Shown here: positions 10,355 through 21,699 of the stretch, piece by piece
How positions within the stretch are numbered: position 1 is the stretch's first letter
Layout: every line of letters starts with the position of its first letter
Assembly: GCA_010909165.1 (NCBI GenBank)
Contig: MU008158.1
Coordinates: 180,396 to 244,395 of the forward strand
Length of the DNA: 64,000 nucleotides
Direction: 5' to 3'
DNA from: Anthoceros angustus
Taxonomy: Eukaryota; Streptophyta; Anthocerotopsida; Anthocerotales; Anthocerotaceae
The notes under the pieces: model-generated
What the model was told of the DNA's origin: nothing
Databases searched by the model: none
What the model saw: the letters and a program-made list of their open reading frames with translations, nothing else
Translations under genes and position numbers: made by a program

Positions 10355-13300
10355 TTTTTAAGACCATAAAGTGTTTTTAAAAGCTGACACACTTTATTAG
10401 GGTCTATAATAAAACCTTCCGGTTGAGCCATGTAGATGACCTCATCTAAGGTGCCATTAAGCGATTTACGTCTAAGCGATGTACGAGGAGATTGTAGTGA
10501 GCAGCAAGGGCCAAGAGTATTCTTATGGAGGTAGACTTAACAACTGGGGCAAATGTTTCATTGTAGTCTAGTCCCGCTACTTGACTATAACCCTTTTGCC
10601 ACGAGGCGAGCCTTATACCTACCAACACTACCATCGATTAAGTTTCTTCTTGAAGACCCACTTACAAGCAAGCGGTTTTGCGACCGGAGGAGATCAACGA
10701 GAACCCAAGTTTTGTTAGAAATGAGAGATTGATATTCGACTCAATAGCCTTTTGCCAAAAGGAAGCTTCAGGCCCTTCAATAGCTTCTCTATAGGTGGCA
10801 GGTTCACCTAATGATTCTACAGCACTAAAAACGTAAGGAGGTGGAAAAAGTGATTCCTCTACTGCAATACCTGCGACATACGGAGGCTCTTTCCGCTCTG
10901 ACCTTGGAGGACGGTGTCTTGTAGAACGACATAGTACTTGAGGAGGCTCTTCATTGGCTTCATTAACGTCATCCTGTGCTGGATCAAGCACAACAGTGTG
11001 ACTCATTAGCCACCTCTGGATGTGCAGGGTGAACATCATCAGCTACAACCGCTGGAGCGACAGGGGTAATAGGAGCAGCCCTCTCAAGCCAAAGAGGAGT
11101 CATCCTCAAAATAGTAACACAAGAATCATCAAACGCAAAAGAGTCAAGGTGGGTCCAAACACCGATATAGATGGAGGCATAGTTGCGCCGGAGGGAAGTT
11201 GAGCGATGTTGACGAAGCAAAATATCTTCGTTAAAAACCACGCGGAAATGGTCACCGCGTGTAATCGGATCAAACAACTTGTAACCCTTCACATCATCTG
11301 AGTAACCCACAAAAATTCTACGGATCGCTTCAAATCCAAATTATAAATAGTCAGAGGGACATAAGCATAAGGTGATCCAAAATGCGAGATGCCCTATACG
11401 GGCTTCTTTCCAGTCCATCTCTCATAAGGAGTTGTCAATCCAAGCTCCTTAGTAGGCGATTGAGAACATAATTTGCAGCCATCAATGCCTCACCAATATC
11501 CACGAGAGAGTCAAAAGTAAGAGAGGCCAAAGTAGCCTCTTGCGTCCGTTTTTCCTCTCAAAGAAAGGAGTTCGAGCAGGAGTATACGGTGAGCTGTGAG
11601 TCTTCCAAAGAGCAAAATTCAAAAGCATTGTTGATTCGCCGCCATTGTCATCACAGAAAATTTTAACCTTGTGACTGCTTGCCGGGATGCCAACCGCACA
11701 TAGGTTTGAAAACACATAAAAGCCTCGCTTTTATTTCTTAACACATAAACAATACAATAGCGGCTCCATTCATCTATGAATGTAATAAGCAGCTCCTCCA
11801 AATGAGCTGGTGGACATAGGGCCACAAATATCACTATGAATAGTATCCAAAAGGCGAGGCCCTTGTTGAGTGGAGATCCGTATATGGCTTAGAAAATGCT
11901 TTACTGTCGACAGGAGTCACAAAAGGGGTGACCGTGGGACATAGGTAAGTGGATCTCTAAAGCTATCACCCTTCGTAAGAGATGCTAGACTGGAAATTTA
12001 CGTGGGCAAGACGACAATGCCAAAGGTGCATTGAAGCTTGTTTCGAATGGCATTGCATGAGTGGGTTGAGGTTGCACTATGGATTTGACATCTAATAAAT
12101 ACAAATCATGAAAAGGGGTGCCAAAAAAGGTCATGGCTTGATGGAACATGCTTACAAAGGCAACCAGCTTGATCAAAGCAAAAGAGTCAAGGTGGGTCCG
12201 AAACACGGATATAGATCTTTGGAGGCATAGTTGCGCCGGGAGGAAGTTGAGCGGCATGTTGGCGAAGCAAAATATCTTCGTTAAAAACCACACTTGGAAA
12301 TGGTCACTGGCGTGTAATCGGATCAAACAACATAACCCTTCACATCATCGGAGTAACCCACAAAAATTCTAATTTGCCTTCAAATCCACTTATGAATAGT
12401 CAGGGACATAAGCATAAGCGGGTGATCCAAAAATCGTAGATGCCCTATACGGGCTTCTTTCCGATCCATCTCTCATAAGGAGTTGTCAATCCAAGCTCCT
12501 TAGTAGGCGATTGAGAACATAATTTGCAGCCATCAATGCCTCAATATCCACGAGAGGTGGCAAAAGTAAGAGAGGCCAAAGTAGCCTCTTGCGTGTCCAG
12601 TTTTCCTCTCAAAGAAAGGAGTTACGGCGGGGAGTATACGGTGAGTGAGCTGGTGTTGTATCCCTTCAAAGAGCAAAATTCACGAAAAGCATTGCGATGT
12701 ATTCGCCGCCATTGTCAACTGCGTAAAATTTTAACCTTGTGACACTTTGCGGGATGCCAACCGCACATAGGTTTGAAAACACATAAAAACCTCGCTTTTA
12801 TTTCTTAACACATAAACAATACAATAGCGGCTTCATTCATCTATGAATGTAATAAAATAAGCAGCTCCTCCAAATGAGCTGGTGGACATAGGGCCACAAA
12901 TATCACTATGAATAGTATCCAAAAGGCGAGGCCCTTGTTGAGTGGAGATCCGTATATGGCTTAGAAAATGCTTTACTAAGGCGAGGAGTCACAAAAGGGT
13001 GACCAAGGGACATAGGTAAGTGGATCTCTAAAGCTATCACCCTTCGTAAGAGATGCTAGACGCTGGAAATTTACGTGGGCAAGGCGACAATGCCAAAGGT
13101 GCATTGAAGCTTGTTTCGAATGGCATTACAATGAGTGGGTTGAGGTTGCACTATGGATTTGACATCTAATAAATACAAATCATGAAAAGGGTGCACGAAA
13201 AGGTCATGGCTTGATGGAACATGCGTTGAAACCGTTTGATCAAAGCAGACTCGGCAAGAGTGTTCTTGTGACAACTTAAGCCGACATCAAATTTTTGGTC

Positions 13301-13448
13301 ATAGAAGGAACAAATAAAACACCGTAAAGTGTGAGTGAAGACTCATCAGGAGTTGTATGACCAGTGAGCCCGAGCCCTTGATGGAAAGCCCACTGTCATC
13401 ACCCAAAAGCACAAACTGATTGGCATCATATGTGGGTGAGAAAGTTTT
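10355..13448 (-). mobile_element. Copia-A, distal part (RT fragment to protease), truncated
   Basis: This is the minus-strand pol of a Ty1/copia element. It begins inside RT at 10355, directly beside the LINE 3' side, so RNase H and the 3' LTR are missing. RT motifs include [15 protein letters not shown] and [17 protein letters not shown] (10446-10634). Upstream come the linker, integrase fragments (FIDEWSRYCIVYVLRNKSEA at about 11740-11800) and the protease-side motif QFVLLGD near 13390-13410. The protein resembles copia-C closely, which allowed codon-by-codon alignment. Many frameshifts are present. The rest of the element lies at 41248-43790, beyond the inserted copia-B. Confidence 0.8.
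11130..13230 (-). repeat. 1.04-kb tandem duplication inside copia-A integrase region
   Basis: 'caaaagagtcaaggtggg' appears at 11138 and 12179, and 'ggtcatggcttgatggaac' at about 12130 and 13200. The segment between is repeated head to tail with about 90% similarity. The junction shares a short CAAA-GC word with both parents. The duplication makes the element's integrase region occur twice and would in itself abolish function. Confidence 0.85.
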
Positions 13449-13715
13449 TGATGAAAATCATGCTAAGCTCTAGCATAAAAGATGCTTGCATTACAATGTA
13501 TATAATAGAAAGTACAAAGCCTATTTATAGGCAAGGTGGTTAGGTGGTTAGACGGTTATAACCATGGTTATTATAGTCGGTTGGTAACATAACTAATATA
13601 ACAACTAACCTCCTAGGACAACTAACTAAGTAACTACTTAATGCCCTAGAGATAAATTAAAGCATAAGTAAAGGTGCCCTAGTGAATAGTGCCCTAAACT
13701 ATATGTATTTTATCA
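13449..13715 (-). repeat. Copia-B 3' LTR (267 bp)
   Basis: The repeat runs from TGATGAAAATC to TTTATCA, so it has canonical TG...CA ends. It is followed on the right by a polypurine tract (complement of ctcccactc, 13716-13724), which identifies it as the 3' LTR of a minus-strand element. It is about 90% identical to the repeat at 40986-41247. Confidence 0.9.
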
Positions 13716-14200
13716 CTCCCACTCACTATGAACGTAGGGGTGAAAATAAGCTACAAAATGAGACTAAATACACTAGCAAACTCCTACTAGATAGATAGTT
13801 ACTAGCTCAGAAAATAAACTGATAGTCTATGTAGCTTAAGCAAACTAAACTAAATAAATAATTAATTTAGATATGTTAAATAGGTATTTAGAAATCGGGA
13901 AAAGCAAAAGGAAAAACCCGAAATAAAAGAAATGGGGGATAATTGCAAAACCCCATCCCGAAATTAAAAAGGGGTGGATAATGCAAACCCCCACGGATCC
14001 ACCGTGGTGCGGTTATGCCGTGCCCACGCGTTAAGTGGGCCGGTGGCATAAAACGCGCAGCGCCCGTGATCATGGCTCAGCTCGCGGGAGCGGGCGCCGC
14101 GCGTGAGGCGTCGCCCAGCAAAGGCCAGCGCCCAGCCTTGCAGCGCAACGCCAGCGAAAGCGTGACGGCGCCGTCTTGACGAAATTTTGTGATCGACGCG
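13716..14200. other. Copia-B 3' untranslated region with PPT
   Basis: The PPT is the complement of ctcccactc at 13716-13724. The rest is AT-rich ('aaataaataattaatttag') and then GC-rich from 13980. No gene is supported here; the overlapping minus-strand frame at 13964-14764 is discussed under rejected items. Confidence 0.5.
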
Positions 14201-14329
14201 AAAAGTCGTGATTGCTTGCGGTCTTGAGATCCTGCGGCCATCAAAAATTCGATTCGGGCGCTTCATGTGGCGCTCCCCGATCCACAAATTGTGTGCTTTT
14301 GCGATTTGCGATGGTAATCCGGAGATGGC

Positions 14330-15915
14330 AATCGGTGAAGTCCCGTCGATGAAGCTCTGCCGATTTGGAAATTCAACGTACTTGGTACCTGGCCAACGGC
14401 GATGTGGGTGCCGAGTGCCGATGAAGTCTGGCCAGTGGGAGGAGACCAAATGGGGAGATGAGCTGGATCCTCCCACTAGAACTCCAAACAGATGGTACCC
14501 ATCTCCTCTTCGTGAGAAGAGATTGTCGCTCTCGTCGCCTTCTAGGAGTGGAGTGAAGATGAGAATTTGCCGGGTTGCCGATGGAGGTCTCGTCCCCGCT
14601 CTTCCGACGAGACATGGTGTGATGACCGACATTGATGAAGAGGACTGGTGGGAGCCCAAGCCGATGTTGAAGATGCTCCTCATGATCTGCGAAGGAAGTC
14701 CAAGTGCGGTCGCCTCCCCGTCAATGATGATTTCCGACGCCAAAAGTGCCAATGATCTCCACAAACTAGCCTCGGTATGTTAACTGCTGCATATATGCTA
14801 CAAAGTGATAGATAGCATGTGTACTAATGGGATGATCCATTGGCGGATCTAGCCGGAAAACTTGATGGATGAAAATCAAGACACAAGAGGAAAGTGGAAG
14901 GGCAAGAGCAAGGTGGTAGCAGAGTAGTGGAAAAGAAAGTAAGTAGGAATAGGAAGTAGGTTGCTCCTATTTATAAGGACAAAGTTTTTTTTTTTTGCTT
15001 AAAAGAAACTATGTGGTTGTAGGGATGGACAAGTGTGGGCACGGATCACTTGAGGATTGCTATCCCACAAAGAGTGGTCCTCAAGCAACAAGGACAGGAT
15101 ATGCAATACTGGATGCTATCGGTGAAGTCCCGTCGATGGCGAAGCTCCTGCCGATTTGGAAATTCAACGTGCCAGTACAGCCAGCGATGTGGGTGCCGAG
15201 TGCCGATGAAGTCGAGCCGCTGCTACGTCGTGGGAGGAGACCAAATGGGAGATGAGCCGATCCTCCCACTAGAACTCCAAGCGGATGGTACCCATCTCCT
15301 CTTCGTGAGAAGAGATTGTCGCTCTAAATCGCCTTCTAGGAGTCGGTGGAGTGAAGATGAGAATTTGCCGTTGCCGATGGAGGTCTCGTCGAAGCCGTCT
15401 TGACGAGACATGGTGTGATGACGACATTGATGAAGAGGACTCGTGGTGGGAGTCCAAGCCGATGTTGAAGATGCTCCTCAGATCGTTGCGAAGGAAGTCA
15501 AGTGGCGGTGCGCTCCCCGTCAATGATGATTTTCCGACGCCAAAAGTGCCAATGATCTCCACAAACTAGCCTCGGTATGTTAACTGCTGCATATATGCTA
15601 CAAAGTGATAGATAGCATGTGTACTAATGGGATGATCCATTGGCGGATCTAGCGTGGAAAACTTGGATGGATGGCGAAGACCAAGAGGAAAGTGGAAGGG
15701 CAAGAGCAAGGTGGTAGCAGTAGTGGAAAAGAAAGTAAGTAGGAATAGGAAGTAGGTTGCTCCTATTTATAAGGACAAAGTTTTTTTTTTTTTGCTTAAA
15801 AGAAACTATGTGGTTGTAGGGATGGACAAGTGTGTGGCACGGATCACTTGAGGATTGCTATCCCACAAAGAGTGGTCCTGAAGCAACAAGGACAGGATAT
15901 GCAATACTGGATGCT
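14330..15915 (+). repeat. About 790-bp tandem duplication within the antisense gene
   Basis: The segment starting 'atcggtgaagtcccgtcgat' is present at about 14333 and 15118, and the segment ending 'gcaatactggatgctatc' at about 15120 and 15917. One stretch of over 100 bases across the intron donor is identical, while GC-rich parts differ by short indels. The unit includes one exon, the intron with its T-tract and the start of the next exon. Confidence 0.9.
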
Positions 15916-16077
15916 ATCTTCCTATGGGAAGTTTGATGAAAGCTACCCACTTGATATGCCACAGGGATAAGGATAGTTACCATGCCCTGAATATGTTTGC
16001 CATAAGAAAGGAATCAAAATGGTATGGTTGGGAGCTGCCCCATGTGCTGAGTATGAAGGACACTAAGCATACTTATA

Positions 16078-16170
16078 GTAAGTACCCTAATGCCATTTAT
16101 GACTTAAATAGCATTTAATAATTTATTTATTTATTTTTATATTAACATGACTCCTAAATTTTGTGAATAG
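16078..16170 (+). other. Intron in the antisense gene of copia-B (93 bp)
   Basis: The donor is GTAAGT after 'acttata' and the acceptor is TTGTGAATAG. The interior is T/A-rich (tttatttatttttatatta), as plant introns are. Flanking exon frames are both open, but the joint is one base out of phase in the sequence as given. Confidence 0.55.
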
Positions 16171-16315
16171 GATCTGCGGGCATTGGGCGAAGCTCGGGAA
16201 TACTATGAAGACTATTTAGAAATAGAAGAGGAACTTGATCATTTGGACAAGTGTGTGGCTTGTAGCCAAGGTTAACTTTTAGTTGCCCACTTATGTTCCT
16301 CTATAGCTAACTGAG

Positions 16316-17871
16316 TTAGGGTGGCTTAGACTTGATATCTAGTATCCCTAAACTCTTCATGTGTTTGCTATGTAAATCACGACCTAATGACTTGGTTAAT
16401 ATATCGGCCGGATTTTCCGAGTTTGGATGTAATTTATGTCTATTGTTTTGTTTTCTAGCATTTCACGAATGTAGTGGTATTCAATTGCTATGTGCTTTGT
16501 TGGAGTGGAAGGCGGATTTCTAGCTAGGGCTATGGCCCCTTGACTATCAACGAACAAAGGTGTGGGATTATGTTGGGGTGACCAAGTTCGCAAAGCTAAC
16601 CTACACCAAACTATATCTTTTGAGACCGAGGTTAGGACTCTATACTCGACTCGGTGGATGACAAAGCAATAGTAGGTTGTTTCTTACTTGACCAAGAGAT
16701 TGGAGCTCCTCCCAATAGTAGAACATAGCGGATCTGATTACGTGTCTGCGGATCATAATCGGCATCATGTCGTTAGGATTAAATTGGGTATGCGGGTTTG
16801 TACTTGTAAGTCAATCCTGTGCATAGTTCCTTTGAGGTATCTGAAGATACGTTTGACTGATAGCCAATGTTCCTTTCCAGGGTTCTCTAGGAACTGTGAA
16901 CATGCACTAACTTCAAAAGAAATGTCGGGTCTTGTGAAGTTACTTAAGTAAATCAGGGTGCCAACAACATGTCTATATGGTACTGCTGACATCTCATGCT
17001 TCTCCGTATCTGTTTTAGGGCTCATATCTGAGGTGAGCCTAATGCCACTAGCAAAGGGGGTAGTGGCCGGTTTGGCTTCTTCTAATCCAAATTTTGTTAA
17101 ACTCTCTTTAATATACTTAGTCTGAACTAAGCTTAGAGTTTTGTTGCCTCTATCCCTGATGATATTAACGCCAAGGGCATAAGTCATCTCTCCGAGATCA
17201 GTCATCTCAAAATGACTTCGTAACCATGCCTTGATTTCAGCTAGGAGGGATAAGGAAGATGAGGCCATAAACAAGTCGTCGACATAAAGTAGAAGGTAAA
17301 TTATATCACTTCCTGATTTCAATATGTACATGCTAGCATCGGCTTTGCTTCGTTTGAAGCCACGATTAACTAGCTTGACATGTATGACGACATTCCATTC
17401 TTTGCCTGATTGCTTCAGGCCATAAATGCACTTAATAAGTTTGCACACCCAATCTTCCTTTCCCTTGACCTCATAGCCCTCAGGCTGTCTCATATAGATC
17501 TCCTCTTGTAGACGTCCATGCAGGTAAGCTGTCTTGACGTCCATCATGTGGAGGTGAAGGTCATGTTGTGTGGTTAAGGCTAAGATCATTCTTAGGGAGG
17601 CAAACTTGGCAACTGGTGCATAAGTGGCATGGGGTAGATAATCTAAACCAGGGATCTGGGTAAACCCTCTAGCCACTAATCGTGCCTTGTATCTCTCAAT
17701 GGAACCATCACCCTTTCGTTTGATTTTGAATACCCACTTGCTAGTCACTATTTTTCTGCCCTTAGGTGGTTTCACCAATTCCCATGTCGAGTTTTTAACT
17801 AATGAGTTATACTCAGAATCTACTGCTATTTTCCACAAGTCTTTCTCTGGAGAGGAAAATGCTTGTTTCAA
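16316..17871 (-). CDS. Copia-B reverse transcriptase and RNase H
   Basis: The long frame 17871-16765 (368 aa) is a complete copia RT. It has STWELVKPPKGRKIVTSKWV at the N-terminus, LVARGFTQIPGLDY, HMMDVKTAYLHG (motif A with its Asp) and the catalytic YVDDLF. Then come LGEMTYALGVNI and the connection YRHVVGTLIYLSNFTRPDIS. RNase H follows in another frame: LFVDSQGAIALARNPP and HIAIEYHYIREML at 16593-16396, then NPADILTKSLGRDLH to the stop at 16316-16318. The enzyme copies element RNA in virus-like particles in the cytoplasm. RT itself looks intact; the break between RT and RNase H at about 16600-16765 is a frame change. This is a relative of copia-C, not a copy of it. Confidence 0.85.
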
Positions 17872-17873
17872 AG

Positions 17874-19281
17874 TCAGAGGTTCTTCGGGATCAACAGTGG
17901 CTTTATAGATAGCCTGGTGAAAAGGGAGAAGGGAGAAATAGGATCATCAAAGGTAGCAAGGTATCCCAGGGGTGGTTCTTTCCATCCTGCAGGTCCTGAA
18001 ATAACTGGTCTAGTTCTCAGGTTGTACCTTGGTGCAGGTTGTTCATCATCAACGGCGACCTCTTCATGAGCTGGTTCGTATATAGGAGAAGCAGGCTCAT
18101 CTTCGACCAGATAATCATCCTCAAGAGGTTCTTCAGTGTCCTCTGCATCGGGGATGTCCTCAAGGTGTTGAGGTTCTTCGGTATCGGGATCCGGAGTCGT
18201 AGGTCGACGAGGGCGTCGAGGGATATGTAGCTCCTCCTCCTCCTGCAGTATAGGTGCAACAACAGGAACAGGAGCAGGGACAATATGTTGAGTTATGAAA
18301 TCATGATCATCAAAAGATGAATACTCGGTGTTCTCGGGAGGAAGAACATCATGAGGAGTGTCATGAGGAGTGTCCGGAGCTCCCACCAAGGTGAAAGTAT
18401 ATGGGACTCATTAAAAGTGACACTCGGCATATAAGAGCTTCACATTAGCGGATCAAATAGTTTGTATCCTTTGATGCCTTCGTAGCCAATGAAAGTATAC
18501 TTGGCTGCCTTAGGATCTAGCTTCTTTCGCTGTGCTTTAGGTATAAAGACATAAGCAGGAGATCCAAAAACTCGAAGATGGTCGATTGAAGGCTTCCTAC
18601 CAATAAAGGCTTCATAAGGTGTCATACCTTGACTACGGTCGATCTATTGATGAGATAGGTTCTTTGAAAGCATGGCCTCCCAATAAGTCTTGGATAATTT
18701 AGCTTGGGAGAGCAAGCAACTGTGATCTCTTGAAGGCGAGGTTCTTATTCTACTCATTTCTTTGAGGTGTATGTACAATGTGAGTTGTTGAGCTATGCCT
18801 TGACTCGACAAAAATCGACAAATTCATGAGATGTAAACTCTCCTCCATTGTCGAACGGAGGGTCTTGAGTTTTTCGTAAGTCTCTCGCCCACATCATGTA
18901 GTCCTTGAAAACCGAAAGGCTTGGCTTTTGTGTTTCGGGATGTATGTGAGGACAACAGCGAGAATAATCATCTATGAATGTTAGAAATATACAACGGTAA
19001 AGGATGGTGCGAAATAGGGCCATAAATGTCATGTGGACCAACTCAAAGTGCTTGGCCCGGGGAGAGTGGTTGTGGAAGGAGCAGTGCCTTTTGGTGGTGA
19101 CACAGGCTTCGCACCAGGATAGGGGTTCTATCTTGGATAGGGAAGGTGTTCTATAAAAATTTCCCTTAGACATTTGGATGAGTTTTTGGCTATTAGGATG
19201 ACCTAGTCGGCAATGCCAAAGTGTGGTGTTGGAGGAGGTGGCGGTGTGGGTGGCTACATTCATGCTATGTAAGGGACCCAC
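17874..19281 (-). pseudogene. Copia-B integrase and linker
   Basis: Frame 19281-18793 holds the zinc-binding pre-integrase module (HCRLGHPNSQKL ... CEACVTTKRH) and part of the catalytic core (FIDDYSR, FDNGGEF). The C-terminal module follows at 18625-18440 (MTPYEAFIGRKPSIDHLRVF, then AKYTFIGYEGIKGYKLFDP). An acidic linker of 171 aa (18389-17874) ends RYNLRTRPVISGPAGWKEPP. The first catalytic Asp region reads HMTFMALF where relatives show an Asp, so the core may be damaged. Frames change at about 18790 and 18630. Confidence 0.75.
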
Positions 19282-19495
19282 TTGGACGGATAGTTTGTAT
19301 AGGCCGTCCTCTAGTGTCGGGCGAGATAGTATGTGACTTACTTGTGAGATGGGAAATAAGACAACTATCTCGCATGAAGAATGACTTGCATGCTATGTTG
19401 AACATAAGCTAGCAGACACTAGATTTTTACACATGGATGGTACGTGAAGGACATGGGAAGAGAGAGAACTTGGCGAAGAATAAAGAACAATGAAC

Positions 19496-20398
19496 CTACA
19501 CCAGAGATGGGGAGGTTGTGATCATCGCCCGAGGGGCGGTCCCGGTGTCCTGTGGCGAATAAGACTCAAAAGAGTTTTTGTTGTGACAGATATGTGATGT
19601 AGCTCCACTGTCTAAATACCAATATTGGTTTGATGGCTTTGATGATGCCATGCAGACAGTGAGAGCTGCCGGTGTTGTGGAAGATTGTTTCTTCACTACA
19701 ACATGCTCGAGGCGGCCTCCTTCCTAGGCTCGTTCTTCTTTTCTTGCGTCCTTCTCCATATGGTTCGAATTGCACCAATTACAAATAACGCCTTCTTATT
19801 ACCTCTTGCGGTCTTTGAAGAGACAGTATTCACCGCCTGTGAATATTGGTTGGGATTGGGTCGTGAAGAAACAGTCCTCCGCGACCTCGGCCTCGACCTC
19901 TTCCTCTACCCCTTCCAGTGAACATCACCTGTATCGGTTGATCTGGATTCATGTCGACTTTGGTCCTCTGTATGATTGCTCCAATCAATTCGGTGACGCT
20001 TAAATCAAGCGGCATCACCGAGGCTTCATGATTTTCCGAGGCGAGGAGACGCATTTTGAGTAGTCACGAAAGCCCTGTAGGAGGGTGGTAGAGGCGAGAA
20101 GAGTCATAAAGCAGATTGTTCGGTCAACTTGGTGCGGATCGCTTCAAGGTTGGACTTGGCGATTCGGAGGCGCATTTTAAGTAGTCACGAAAGCCCTGTA
20201 GGAGGGTGGTAGAGAGGCGAGAAGAGTCATGAAACAGGATTGTTCGGTCAACTTGGTGCCGGATGCTGCTTCAAGGTTGGACTTGGCGATTCGGAAAATG
20301 CTGATATGATTGTCAATGGAGTCATTCTCTCTCATCTTGAGATTATGAAAATTGCGGGTAGCTGACAACAAGGGTGTAAGCATGGTTTGGTGGTACAC
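19496..20398 (-). pseudogene. Copia-B gag C-terminus and protease
   Basis: The gag part reads MRENDSIDNHISIFRIAKSN at 20340-20280 with LASLPPSYRAFVTT after it. Then come an RGRGRGRGRG basic stretch and a zinc-knuckle-like CNWCNSNHMEKD at about 19800. The protease active site YWYLDSGATSHIC lies at about 19580-19640. A partial duplication of 'gtcacgaaagccctgtagg' (20062 and 20183) shows a 120-bp local tandem repeat within gag. The gag frame stops at about 20398, where unrelated DNA begins; its N-terminal part is at 40190-39640. Confidence 0.75.
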
Positions 20399-20399
20399 T

Positions 20400-20590
20400 T
20401 TTGTACCATATGGTTGTGGTACACTTGGTTACTTTTGAGAGATGAGAGAGAGATGTGAGAGAGTGATGTGAGATAGTCAAAGTTTCACTAAATTAATATT
20501 TTTTATTCTACTTATACTTATAGTTTTATATCATTGTAGTTGATTATTTTATCTTATGTTTACCTTGTCTACTTTTTACATGTTTGAAGG
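20400..20590. other. Junction DNA, AT-rich
   Basis: No gene is present. 'gtacacttttgtacc' and a GAGA-rich run mark the point where copia-B gag sequence is lost. Confidence 0.4.
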
Positions 20591-21500
20591 TCAACGACCG
20601 CTTACCTTCGGCCGAACGCCCTCCGCTTGCTCCCGCCTCCATCTTCTTACATGTGCCTACGCGAACTTTGGCGCCGGCTGCTGGTCCTGCCCTCTGTTGA
20701 TGCTCGAGGCCCTCTGCTGCTGCTCGAGGCCCTTTGCTGCTGCTGCTGGTCCTGCCTGATGCTCGAGGCCCTCTGCTGCTTCTCGAGGCTCTCTGCTGCT
20801 GCTCGAGGCCCTCTGCTGCTGGTCCTGCCCTCTGGTGCTGCTACGGGTCCAGCCCTCTGCTGCTGCTGCTGGTCCTGCCCTCTGGTGCTGCTGCGGGTCT
20901 AGCCCTCTGCTACCGCTGGTGCTCCTGCCCTATGTTTCTCCTACCAAAATTTATTCCTTGCGAGAAGGACGCCGTTGGGGCCTGAAGGCCGAGAGCTTGG
21001 GAGCCGAGAGCGTGGGAAGCTTAGGAGCCGAGAGCATGGGAAGCTTGGGAGCCGAGAGCGTGGGAACCTTGGGAGCCGAGAGCGTGGGAAGCTTGGAAGC
21101 CTGAAGGTCGCGAGTGTGGGAAGCTTGGGAGTCGAGAGCGTGGGAAGCTTCAAGGGAGCTTGGGGGTCGAGAGCGTGGGAAGCTTCAAGGGAGCTTGGGA
21201 GCTCAAGGCCGAGGCGTGGGAAACTTGGGAGCTGTGGTGCTGGTGCTCCTACCCTTGCTTGTCTGCTCCCGCCCGCCTGCCGCTGCTGGAGGCCCTCTGC
21301 TGGTCCCGCCCGCCCGCCCGCCCGCCGGTGTCTTGCCTCGCTAGTGTTGGTGCCGCCCGCCCGCCGGTGCCGGTGCTCTAGGTGCCGGTGTTCCCCGCCT
21401 TTGCAAGTTTTGGTGCCGCTCCGCACTCGCTAGTGTTGGTCTTTGGTGCCGCTCCCGCCTCCATCTTCTTGCTCCCCGCCTCCATCTTCTTGCTCTTGCC
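20590..21500. repeat. Low-complexity block: CTG-rich and 24-bp GAGCCGAGAGCGTGGGAAGC repeats
   Basis: From 20680 to 20935 the sequence alternates 'ctgctgctcgaggccctctg' variants with 'tggtcctgcc'. From 20994 to 21235 a 24-bp unit (gagccgagagcgtgggaagc plus ttag or ttgg) is repeated about nine times with HindIII-like AAGCTT at each joint. From 21240 to 21490 it becomes CCCGCCCGCC-rich. Open frames in this block are by-products of the repeat period. Confidence 0.85.
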
Positions 21501-21699
21501 CTCCGCTGGTTTGTGCTTTTATTAACATGTTGCTAAAGCTTTTCGTTGTAGATGTGCTAGCTTGAATCGTGACGCTCATCTACCGCCGCTATCACAAGGG
21601 GCCATTTGGGTCAACATTGAGGACAAGGTGCTAGGATGCTGCATCTATTTATAGTGACATGGTGGCGTCATGAGGAGATTGTAGGAATGACACGGAATC

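Larger units (their letters stand above)
14200..16275 (+). pseudogene. Antisense intron-containing coding region in copia-B
   Basis: Reading opposite to the element, several exon-like blocks are seen. One ends SANDLHKLAS at a GTATGT donor (15573; an earlier copy at about 14774). The next starts after TTGTAG at about 15821 and encodes LRIAIPQRVVLKQQGQDMQ and YWMLSSYGKFDESYPLDMPQ. After a one-base slip it encodes NMFAIRKESKWYGWELPHVL, then a GTAAGT donor at 16078. The last exon begins after GAATAG (16170) and encodes LGEAREYYEDYLEIEEELDH to the TAA at 16273-16275. The final exon is one base out of phase. The stop lies 40 bp from the copia-B pol stop. I do not recognise the protein. It may be a captured host gene or an antisense ORF carried by the family. 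Confidence 0.5.

Noticed and set aside
13964-14764. 266-codon minus-strand frame
   Set aside because: It opposes the exon-like plus-strand blocks with splice sites. It is not kept open in the second copy of the tandem repeat, and it has no domain.
20941-21433. Long frames on both strands rich in Gly/Arg/Ser or Leu/Pro
   Set aside because: The 24-bp repeat has a period divisible by three, which keeps frames open automatically.
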